In this document: positions 24,081 through 34,159 of the stretch, piece after piece
Numbering within the stretch: the first letter of the stretch is position 1
Layout of the letters: every line of letters begins with the position of its first letter
Source: Anisakis pegreffii
Lineage: Eukaryota; Nematoda; Chromadorea; Rhabditida; Anisakidae
Assembly: GCA_035041965.1 (NCBI GenBank)
Contig: JAPYMA010003052.1
Location: 124,001 to 188,000 of the forward strand
Length of the DNA: 64,000 nt
Direction of reading: 5' to 3'
The notes under the pieces: generated by a model
The model's database searches: none
The model's input: the letters and a program-made list of their open reading frames with translations, nothing else
Told to the model about the DNA's origin: nothing
Program-made: the position numbers and the translations under genes

Positions 24081-25148
24081 GGCGTTTATCGTCGTCGTAA
24101 ACATAGATCACAAATCATTATGTTTGATCATATAACGAAGACGATCATCTACCGAAGATACACTTTTCGCAAAAACATCAAACTATCAGACATTCGTCAT
24201 ATTATGGAATCAGCATGGAGAATCACGAATACTTTTAATTCTTGAGCTTATGGGACTGCCCAAGTCTCCGGAATATTCCCCTACTGGAGAACTTATTAGT
24301 GTCAAATTATCAGTGTCAAATTAAAGTCTTGCTCAATCACGAGTAATATTCATGAGGAAATGTAAAAATGGGAAATTTCGATTGAAATTGTTTATATGAT
24401 GTGAATATGGGACAGAAGAGAATGCACCAAAGCTTAAAGCGTTGTCATTATGCAACGTAAATGATTTATGAAGGAATAAATGATATTGGTGACTATATGC
24501 AAGAAGCACTTTATGCAGAACGTTCAAATCTCTAAAGCAAACAGAGTCTGTTAATAATGTAAGCGATGAAGCTGACTAACTGAATGAAGAAGGCGAAGAA
24601 GCTGGCAATTGCGCCCAGAGAAATGTTTTGTTAATCGTTCTTCACTTCTCATACAGTTCCAATTCAGCATCGCTATCGGCTCACACTCACACACACATTC
24701 ACTGTGCAAATATTAGATGGAGGAGGAGACACGATGCTTGAATTTGAATGTTTTATAAGCGTTTTATTGTTCGTTTGTTACGTTTATTTTGCTGTGTTGC
24801 GTTCCTTCCGTTTGCTTTTTGAATGCTTACACAGCTGACAGATGGAACACCGACAAAATGTCGTCAATAAAGGCGATATACGACGTTGGTGAATGCATTT
24901 TGTTCAGTATATCTTGATAATAACGACCCAAAATTTTTTTGAGACCAGAGGAACTGAGATCCCGAATTACGTTTGGCCAGAACTACGTTTACGCATGGTT
25001 CGATGGTGCGTGCGATTGAATTCAACCATTTTGCTCATTCAACTGAGAATGGACCTCAGCTTGAACGGTTTTTCTTCAAGTAGCAATAGCTCGTGATGAA
25101 CAATGAGCTAACACGTATGTCATTTGATAGATGGATTGATAACTTCGG
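24075..25148. other. Spacer, possible 5' exon near 24842
   Basis: No firm gene. At 24842 an ATG follows CTGACAG directly, and a second ATG at 24858 opens a short frame (MSSIKAIYDV) that ends at a GTGAAT donor in phase 1. This matches in phase the acceptor at 25209, so a small plus-strand gene may start here. Confidence 0.3.
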
Positions 25149-25427
25149 GTGCGATTAATTTCTATCGACATCGTTGAATTTCCCATCGAAATTTTATTAT
25201 CAATTTCAGTAGCAGTTCACTTGATCACTGCGATTAGCTGCTCAGTACTTCGAGCAAGAAAATACGCTTCAATTCAGGAGACTGTGGGTTTGCCAACGCT
25301 GACAATGTCAAAGTTTAAAGGTGATACATTGCAGAATCTAAAGTTTAATGATCTGCATCGGATCTCACTCGCACGTCTGACTGCTCTGCTCGACCAAATG
25401 CACAGGATCGGAACACTTTTTGCTTAA
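25149..25427 (+). CDS. Hypothetical protein exon, one hydrophobic helix
   Basis: I do not recognise it. The frame is open from 25149 to a TAA at 25427. CAATTTCAG ends at 25209, so the exon probably begins at 25210, where it needs a phase 1 donor; the short frame ending near 24890 supplies one. The encoded stretch starts with VAVHLITAISCSVLRARK, a short hydrophobic segment followed by basic residues, and ends in FNDLHRISLARLTALLDQMH, an amphipathic stretch. An internal GTGATA after AAAG at 25320 could be a donor, in which case the end differs. A slight likeness to the second helix of Orai channels does not extend further. Confidence 0.3.
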   Translation: MRLISIDIVEFPIEILLSISVAVHLITAISCSVLRARKYASIQETVGLPTLTMSKFKGDTLQNLKFNDLHRISLARLTALLDQMHRIGTLFA

Positions 25428-26342
25428 CTCAAGAAAGAATAAGAAATTATGTTTTAAATGAAATCGTTGAACTAATACTTCCATATCATTACAATCAATA
25501 TTTTGGCAATGTACAAAATCGTTGATATTGCTGCCAATCTTACCAAACTGATCATCACCATCACCAGTGATCATAAGATTTTACTGATAGAACGCTTGAA
25601 ATGTGCATGACAACGGAAAATTTATCACCTTATTTGCATTTGGTTTATTACGGTTGATGATAGCCGGAAGTTGAATCTAACACTGAAAAAATATCGCATA
25701 GTGTTTGAAAATAGATCTGTCAATAAGCTAAAATGAACATTTCGAAATGAACAACTGTAATGACAGTCAATATCGAACAGGTTCGTGGTCCTGAGTATAA
25801 TTGTGAGGCGGATGACTCAATGAATATCGATGGCTCTGAGGATTCTTAGCGAGCGAGAGAGGAAATTTCTTCGGTTGTTCCAACAAATGAGTTTAGATAA
25901 AATAGACTTATTGCAGTCATGAATTTTATTGCATAAAAATTATTTTTATGATTTTGCTGTCAGTTCATAACGAGCTTTTAGATATAAATCAGGAATTTGT
26001 TCGGAAAGATTTCGATGAAGTGCAAAGAGATAAAATTCCCTCTTGTTGCATAATGAGAATGAAAGAACTGATAGATGCATAAAAGGTTGACATGAATTAT
26101 TGGAAATAACGATTATGAGAACATATTTTACATTACGATATTCCTCGAAAACGGATCAGATCAAAATAATAAATGAGTAGAAGTCATTGCATTCACACGA
26201 TAGTTAACTGGAAACAATCACAACCAAAAGGATTTGCAAAATAAAATTACAATTAATAACCTTCACAGTGCAATTTGTTAACTAAAAAAGTTCCCCCATT
26301 ACGAATGACTCAAACTATGTGGTAATCTCAAGAGACTGATTG
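25428..26342. other. Intergenic, nothing recognised
   Basis: AT-rich DNA without open frames of note on either strand. It holds the space between the plus-strand candidate ending at 25427 and the short secreted-peptide frame at 26386. Confidence 0.5.
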
Positions 26343-26385
26343 TATTTCAGTTAATGTGCGGTTCCCAATTTTAAGACAAATCAAA

Positions 26386-26535
26386 ATGTCACCGCAGTAC
26401 TCAATATTTCTCATTTTGAGCCTTTCTCAAATCTCAAGCGATTGCGGGCACAAGCCGAAACGTTGGGTAGTTTGCAATGCTAATACTGGTAAAATTTCAC
26501 TCCAAACCTTTCCAGTTCATGGTTTCTCCTTCTGA
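26386..26535 (+). CDS. Possible short secreted peptide
   Basis: A 49-codon frame begins at an ATG 36 bases after TGTATTTCAG (ends 26350), a strong acceptor in the usual trans-splicing position. The first residues (MSPQYSIFLILSLSQISSD) look like a signal peptide, followed by CGHKPKRWVVCNANTG, with two Cys and a basic cluster that could be a processing site. Alternatively GTAAAA after ACTG at 26487 is a donor and this is only the first exon of a longer gene. It lies just beyond the 3' end of the minus-strand receptor gene. No family is recognised. Confidence 0.3.
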   Translation: MSPQYSIFLILSLSQISSDCGHKPKRWVVCNANTGKISLQTFPVHGFSF

Positions 26536-26742
26536 ACTGAGCATGTCTATGACACGATGGAATAGAAACGTCAAGAAATAAGATATTACTGACGATATAT
26601 CATTATCTATTTTCGTATTATTATCCCTCCAAAACAACACTATAAAATGCAACAATTAATACAAAATTGAGCAATGATTCAATTTGAATTAAATTAATTC
26701 AGAAAAAATTTTAATAAGGAGAATAAATGATGAAATATTGGT

Positions 26743-29700
26743 TCAAATCCGAACTAAATATGCATCTCGCATCAGATTGGATCGTTGTTGTTTCCAACGG
26801 CCTTTCAGAATACGCATATATGTCATGCGGAATCTGGCATTGCAGAGTGCGTAACAGAGCGGATTTATAGTCGAATTGATATAGCAGAGACAATATCCGA
26901 TATGGAAGTAAACTTCCGGTATTGAGTGCTTGTAGAACGCTTCCCAACAAACGATCACTACAATTCATTAGATCAATCACAACGAGTCGAATCAAACAGA
27001 AAAAGAATCCAGGCACGAAACTTTTACACTCTTGATAAATCACAGCTTCAATTTTCAACTACGAAATGATTTCAGAGTTCAGAGGCTGCGAGTAAACAGT
27101 CGATTTAGGTGAAATTCAACTGATTTCAAATCAGATTTCAAATCGGATTAACCGAAAAATTTAGACTCAAATTATTGTTCCAACTGAATATTGATTCATG
27201 CCTTCAGCAGTAAGAACTGATGAAGACAGCAATACGCATTGTGCAGCTGATAATAACGAACCGTTGTAAGGAGTCCATGTGATAATGAACGCGAAAAGAA
27301 TCGCTGATAACGTTTTCGCGGCCTTGCTCTCTTGTTTCCTCTCATTCTTCCGCCTTTCTTTATCACTTTTGCGCTGATCGTCTTTGCCTGCTTGCCTAAA
27401 GTTTGATGCTTATTAACACTACCGAATTGATCATTAACGATGATCAATTCTGAATCGATTAGACAATTATGAGCTCTATATGATCACGTTCAGTTGTCAA
27501 CATATAGAGCTGATAAGAACGATAGGCTCTATTCACAACTGTAACTTCATCTGAAGCAATATTCCGTTGAAAACCCACTTCGAGAGTGGCCTTCCATTCG
27601 TGGAAGCATCATAGTTGGTGATTGACTTTCGCGAGTCGTTCAAATGCTCGTTGGTATTGTCACTAACAGAGTGGATTCTGCTGGGCGTGCGGATTTGCGC
27701 ATTCAATGAATCCATTCGGCTGTAACGGAAATATGTAAGTGAGTAGATGTGAGTGAGGATCGACTCGAATATGATAATAAAGTCCGCCGCATTGAAAACT
27801 TCAGCGTGAGGTTTAAGAAGCAGTTGGAATTAATTTTGGTAACAGGAAACATGCTGTCGAATAAAAAATAAGTATGTCTGTTGTGTGCATCAACAATCTA
27901 TTGTTTTTCTCCAATAAAACTACATTCAACTCAACTTATTTTTCGTTTGACACATGCCAATACAAAATTCATTTTTTTAATGTTGGAAATTAAGTATGAA
28001 TATAATCCAAATCTACTTCGTTAGTATTATTCAACTTTCAATATTATCTCTTTGCCGCACCCTTTCAATAATACTTCATTATCAATCCATTCAGTTCAAG
28101 AGGTAAATTTTGAATTGATCACGTTCATCCACTCAGAGAGCTTGTCATAAGATAAGCCAAGAGGTAACCAACCCAGGAAGTTCGTCAGCCTCACAAGAAG
28201 ACAGCCGTACTGATGGTCGCTTACCCTCTCCATCTTTCAACTCGATCAGCACTGTGTAGGTCGGAGGTCGATCAACTTTCCGTGACCTAAACTGTCCACT
28301 ACTATTTCGGTAATGACCACTCATATCGGACGTTTTTTTGCTGCTGTCCTAAAAGTTCATTTTTTGAAAGATTATCATGAAGTAGCACTTGTAAGGAATG
28401 TAATCCAATGTGTTGTTCTGACAAGACTTCAAAAACACAATGTTTCAAAACGATCGTTAAAAAAAAAACGGGATACTGCTCGGTGAAACTCTCGCACAAA
28501 CTTTATGCTGTGATAGCGATGGACTACGATGAGGTGAGTGTTTGGAGTTCGGTCGCCGCATAGAGCCCATACTGCTACTTCTCAGTGAGGTATCGTCCGC
28601 AGCGACACGTGCGGTCACATCGCTACTGCTATCATCGGAAGAGATTCCGCTTCTACCCAAACATGATCTCAGGCAGGATCGTTTCCGCGTTTTCGATTCT
28701 TCTCTGAAAATTCCTCGGGTCGTCATCACGAAATTGAAATACTCAGCTCGATAACACTTTGATCTCCATCGATCAAAACTGTTGCTGATCGAAAATTTTC
28801 AAGTCAATTCATCAAGAAATGAATACGATAAAGATGATCAGTTCAAGGATGACAATAGAATATCGTTCAGAAACTGAAGAGAAGTACTACCTGATTCCAT
28901 CCGGATATCGAATCGCAGGTAATAAGTTATTACGATTGAAGGAATTTTTCGCAGTTAGTGATGTTGATGAGGTTGTTGAATGAATTTCACGTTTGCTCAA
29001 TGACTGCCTCAACTGAAAATTCTCAATGAAAATCGTTAACCTTAATGAAAAAATATCATTCTTGTCAAATCAATTATCATTTCAGCCATCAAAACCATTC
29101 ACAAGGTGCTTGTGGCCGTCCTGATCAGAGATGCACATTTTTGTGTATTATACAAAAACACAACATTTACATCGATTCACAATAGTTTCACTTGTTCCAC
29201 TATATCAACTGTAAACCGATCATTCCGCATATCAATTGTATTACATATGCATAGTCACATATGATAATGAGTGCTGAAACGTTACAGAAAGCGATTTCAA
29301 CGATCAACCAGTGCACGATAGCAGCAGTGATAAACACAAAAATAATCCTCATACTGATAGCAATAATGATACTGACAATGATAAGCAGCATGACACTGTA
29401 GTCGATTCGATGTTCCATTTGCGCGTTTAAGTGCTTGTGAAGCATTCGTCAATAATCAAGCATTTATTTGATCCGTTCAATGCCAACAATATATATTTTA
29501 AGAGGTGCGAAAAGAGTGCTTTCATATATGCTTGTAACAGAACTCATCCGATTTCTTATCAAATGCCATCATCAAGAGATACTTTCAGACGTTGGAACGA
29601 TAAGAAGGCGAAAATTTTCAGTGACATTCAAGACGTTGGTGCTAACGGAACGGAAAGAATTTATCGAAAGTGATGACAGGTACCGGTATATCCATCTTAT

Positions 29701-32700
29701 CACTGGATACATCCCATACTATCAGAGAGTTCAGAGATGGCCATAGAATGTGATATTTATGACCGACTGATAAGATCAATTGTGCATAGTTGCATATATT
29801 TTTGTACACTTACGTTCACATTTGGTGCGCCCGCAATTCTTGATGTACTCGCAATAAGAGAGGCGATTCGCTGGAATTTTTGAGTTTCGAGTTGTTTTGT
29901 CATATTACTTGCCCGATTACATCAGCACATTTACTACATTTTCACCGGCTAATCCTAATTATCATTGCGTTCAATCTATACATTCCACTGTCGACGGGAA
30001 GTTAGTTGAACGTGTTATAAAGCATTCAATGCTTTATTTCGTTTTATTTACTCACACCACTTTCGTAAATTTTGTTTTGTCACATTACTAATCCCAACGG
30101 ATTAGTAAGGAAAGTGGATTAGCAAAGAGACAATGATAGTTCCCTGCCGAATATAGTAATCGAATGGTGTTGTTGATCAAATTGTGTTTCATCGGTTAAA
30201 GAGGACCTTACAAATGGAAGCAATGAAAGAAAGTTCATTGCACAGGCCAAACGGATCAATTTGATTTGTCTGGCTATCGCCTACTGATGGGATAAGACCT
30301 AACGATCTCCTGACTGTTTCAGAGATTAAGAACGCTGTACTGCAACAATGTGATTCCACTGAGATAAAATAATTGAAAATTTCATATTCTGTCCAAATAT
30401 ACAAACATCTGAAGCATTGATATGGACAATTCTCATTCAGCAGATAGAATGCAATAAACTTACTTGTCCAGCCTGCAGGCGTGTCATTTCCTTCTGACGC
30501 TTTTTGGTCTCGTAATAAACTCTCGAATAGAGTACAATCATAATCGAAAGTGGCAGATAAAAGGCTGCAATTGCAGTGCCAACCGAGGCGAATTGATTCG
30601 TCTCGATAAACTGCACTACGCATTTTTCTTCATTCGTAAAACGACCTGTGTAATGAGCAGAGGAGTTATGAGAATACGGTAGAGGCAGCACACATGATGA
30701 TAACTCGGCAATTATAGGATAAATAAGAACATGATCCGGATGAATAATATCCGCTGTTGAGATGATGTGCCGAATATGGAACTCATTTGCTAATTTCATT
30801 ATTCATCATTTTACTAGTTTCTGCGAATAAATTTTGCTTTAATTGAATCCATTGTTTCTAGATTTGGTCTTTTGCTTCTATATTGATGATCCATCACAAT
30901 GATCAATTTATTCCGACAATGAGCATATTTTAGAAATTGTTCACAATTTGTGAATGTATTACGTTTCCTATGGGAATTTTATCATTGGAATGCGCTTGTT
31001 CGCAAAAGCTTGATATTATCATCGTTATCATTGCCGAGTTATTCAACTTGATAAAAAAGAGTACTTTCGTAGACATTCTAAAAAATCCCAGTGACCGAAC
31101 CTTCAATATGAGGCCAGCTGATGATCCATGGTGGCCATAGAATTAACGATATAATATAAGTGCTGGCGATCATAGTCAATGCCTTCTTTGCTGTCCGCCT
31201 TAAGGTGATTTCGAATTTAATAATTTCATCAAGATAACGAACCTCATGCATTCGCATTGAGAAAATTAATCAGAGGTTCTGTCTCACGAATGATTTCATA
31301 GTGAATGTGGAGATAAGATCGACTTGGATAGCATGCTCTGGATAATTTCAACGAATTAACCACATTTGTATCTAACTAATTGTGGAATATTGATATTCTG
31401 TGAGTGTAGGAATGTAAAATATGAGATAAAATTAATGCTTACCTTGGACGATAGGTGAGTGGTCTGGTTACGGAGAAGTATCTATCAAATGAGATCAACA
31501 ATAAATTAAGTACAGACGCATTCGACATGAAATAATCAAGACATAACCAAAATTGACACATCGTGTAACCAATACCCCAATGCGTATCAACAGCCATATA
31601 ATAAGTCATCAGAGGTATAGACACTATTCCTGCAACAACAACTTCCTAGCATTCATTATCTGCAAATAATCTGTACATTCTTCAGTAACTCAAGGATATG
31701 TATAAAGAAAAGAAGCTCTTTAAGGATGAGAAATATTAGTGGTGAGTCCTCAACAGGTACTCATATACATCCCTTTGATCAACATGTTGATCCATCAATC
31801 CTTTGCTTTGAGAAACGGAGAAATTGAAAAGGAGGATTGGATTATTCATTTGCAAAATGTTAATGAAATTGTAATTGCAGATCATTATTCGAGAAGAGCA
31901 CAACTGAATTTCTATAAATTCATCGCATAGAATCAATAAAGATTCAACCAGAGAATTCTACAACAATATTCAGTGCATTTTCACCAACCAATCGCGATAT
32001 CCGCAACTGCTAGACTGAACAGGAAGTAATTGCTGATCGTTTGCAGCTGCTTATCAATTTTGAAGCTGACCATAACCATCAAATTGCCCACTGTTGTTAG
32101 GATGGCAAATATTGAGCCTATCGCTACTATACACATAAATCTGAAATTAAACTCTACATGAGATCCGTTGGCATGATCCATTCGGATATAGCCAAAAATG
32201 TAAAAATGTCAATTGGAAAGTATATATTGTGAAAAAAACGATTGTAGAGCAGTACTTTGGGCAGGTCAATGTTTCTTCTGCCGAATGAATTCACAATCGA
32301 AGAGATTACAGTCTTGGGATAATTCAGATAAGAATTGACGATTTGGAATTCGAGTGAATGTTAGTGATTGGAAAATGAAAAATTGAACCGATCACTTTTT
32401 GGTATTTGGGAAAACGAACTTTGTTTGATGCCATTGTGATTTGGCGGTCTGATCGGTTTCATTGTACACTGACTGATTGGTGAAGAGTCGAACTGAGGTT
32501 GACGACATGGTCGTTAGAGACGAGAACTCAGCTGAATCGTCAATGAAATCAGCTATTGACAACGTTGTATTCGAGGTTTGAGGTGATAGGGTAGATGAAA
32601 GAATCTGAACATTCCCTTGATAAAATTAACCTTTTGTTCGATTATATTGATCTGATATATTGGCGAATATTTCTGATACAATCAGAGTGCGTGTTCATTA

Positions 32701-33098
32701 CTCACTGTTGTAGTTGGTTTCCTTGCCAATACTATCAGATCATGATGATGAGCATCCATATTTTGTTAAAAATCAAACAATATCCAGGTCCCAGATCTCA
32801 GAGTATCGTGTCTTATTTGCATAAAAAGTTTTAAATTTGATGTGAGATGGTTCAAATGTTCCCGAGATTGAGGCAGACAATGCTCTGGTTTAACTTCAAA
32901 AGATTTCAATGCGATATTAGTAAAATGTTGATACAGATTGATGGATAATGTCATGATAGATCGATCGAACAGCGATAAACTCACTTGCATAACCATTTCG
33001 AAAATTTTGGTATGCTTAATGGATCTGGAGGCGCGTAGTCGATGTTGCGATGAGGCTACTGCAGCTGCCTCTAGGGCTGCACGAAAAGGATCACGCAT
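26743..33098 (-). CDS. gar-3: Muscarinic acetylcholine receptor (GAR-3-like GPCR)
   Basis: Twelve exons match in phase: 33098-32985, 32604-32420, 32140-31989, 31629-31443, 31198-31101, 30645-30464, 29012-28891, 28703-28502, 28348-28173, 27719-27579, 27395-27262, 26957-26743; 635 residues. The N-terminus holds several N-glycosylation sequons (NTT, NQS, NET). Helix 3 has the acetylcholine-binding Asp182 in [11 protein letters not shown], then DRY (199-201) and RPLTYR. Cys175 and Cys254 form the expected disulfide. Helix 5 is [10 protein letters not shown], helix 6 [20 protein letters not shown] and helix 7 [16 protein letters not shown]. The third intracellular loop is about 250 residues, Ser/Arg-rich, with TYTVLIEL and RPSVRLSSC. 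These are hallmarks of muscarinic receptors, and resemblance is closest to worm GAR-3 from memory. It acts at the plasma membrane through G proteins. At position 7.40 the usual aromatic residue is Cys. The first 38 residues lack a signal peptide; a start in exon 2 is possible. Confidence 0.93.
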
Positions 33099-33126
33099 AT
33101 CGATGCGTACAGAACCTTTTCAACAC

Positions 33127-33140
33127 CTGCAACAAATCTC
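33127..33140 (-). promoter_or_regulatory. Probable trans-splice acceptor of receptor gene
   Basis: The minus strand reads TTTGTTGCAG ending at 33127, 28 bases before the ATG at 33098. The frame of the first exon meets a TGA straight after this site, so coding does not continue upstream and spliced-leader addition is likely. Confidence 0.45.
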
Positions 33141-33221
33141 TGAGTAAATCACCGCAATTTATCACGTAAATCATGAACCCTTACCACTCATCACGGTTCT
33201 CATCAACTGGTTAATCTATCG

Positions 33222-33889
33222 CAGTGATTCTCGTAGGGGGTGAGAGTACCCATTTTGGATAATTTGGAGGTATCTAGGAGTAATGGACGGCGTCGGGAAA
33301 TTAGAGTTTCGTGCAATTGTTATTTTGTGAAAGAACGCCATTGTGGTGGTGTTTTTTTAAACTTAGGAAAACTACTCATTCTCCTAATTTCTGAGTATTA
33401 TTAGCTCGCCCTAGCCTAACAGGGCTTTCATTCTTTTCCTTGCTGCTACAATCGCTCTTACAGCTTTTATTACCAAAAGTGTTCTCTTCTGCTAAGTTCT
33501 CATTCATTTCATTCAACAATTAAACTCAAATCCTCATTCTATCAAATGAACTCTATAATTGATCATTTGACTGTCAACCGTTGTTGAGCAATAATATTCG
33601 ATTGCTGTATTGTTGATTTCGGCTATCAACACTCATCAACGCAGCCAGTAAATAGTATTTGCTATGGAATGAGAAATTGATGTGAACTGTGAAGTGAAAT
33701 GAGACGAAGTGAATGAGAAAAAGTCATGAAGAGAACGATATTCACATGTGATAGGTATGAGAGTGAGTAGAACACGTCTGAAAGGAATGAGAGTCCATGT
33801 AAATCAGTTTGAAGTAAGCATGTCATAGACAATAGCTTTTCATACAATCAAAATCGGTTGCAATAATGAGCAACACAACGGTCTGACAA
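33222..33889 (-). repeat. Interspersed repeat copy 2 (hAT-like), inverted
   Basis: This is the reverse complement of the repeat at 7783-8490, aligned along its whole length with moderate divergence and small indels. The left end, CAGTGATTCTC at 33222, resembles the terminal sequence CAGTGGTTCTC found in many hAT transposons. The frame that is open in copy 1 is broken here. It lies about 100 bases upstream of the receptor gene's trans-splice site. Confidence 0.65.
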
Positions 33890-33965
33890 CAGTGGTTCTC
33901 AAAGGAAGCGCCCGTTTTCGGTAATTTAGAGATGTCAGGATGGGAGGAAGGGAGGAAGGGGGTGA
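33890..33965 (+). repeat. Second hAT-like terminus, same orientation
   Basis: CAGTGGTTCTCAAAGG starts at 33890 and is followed by CCCGTTTTCGGTAATTTAGAG, which parallels CCCATTTTGGATAATTTGGAG in the left end of the repeat at 33222. Both read in the same direction, so this is a truncated second element abutting the first head-to-tail, not the inverted partner end. Confidence 0.5.
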
Positions 33966-34033
33966 CGACAACCTGCCAGATCATAAAACGGGATTATGGA
34001 GCACCCGAACGTGAGATGCACTGATCGATCGTT

Positions 34034-34159
34034 CAAATCACTATTAGCATTTTGGTCAGGTTTTGAGTTTTTGTCATCGTAATCAATCAAAATCACTGTT
34101 AGCATTTCTTCACTAGTTGCTAAATCAATGCCAGAGAAATGAAAGGTCAGGTTTTGAGT
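34034..34159 (+). repeat. Local imperfect duplication
   Basis: AAATCACTATTAGCATTT at about 34035 recurs as AAATCACTGTTAGCATTT at about 34089, and GGTCAGGTTTTGAGT occurs at 34054 and 34145. Order is kept, so a segment of 55-90 bp was duplicated and then diverged. Confidence 0.7.

Noticed and set aside
23925..24245. 106-codon plus-strand frame
   Set aside because: It overlaps exon 1 of the minus-strand paralogue B, whose start, donor and trans-splice site all fit; the plus frame is a shadow.
25210..25427. Orai channel homology
   Set aside because: Only a VAVHL stretch agrees; the following conserved Orai segments are missing.
26740..26770. tRNA B-box-like GGTTCAAATCC
   Set aside because: No A box or cloverleaf lies around it and it is within the last receptor exon.
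31981..32181. Receptor start at the ATG at 32181
   Set aside because: TTTAATTTCAG ends at 32141 and joins in phase to an upstream exon with glycosylation sites, so that ATG is intronic.
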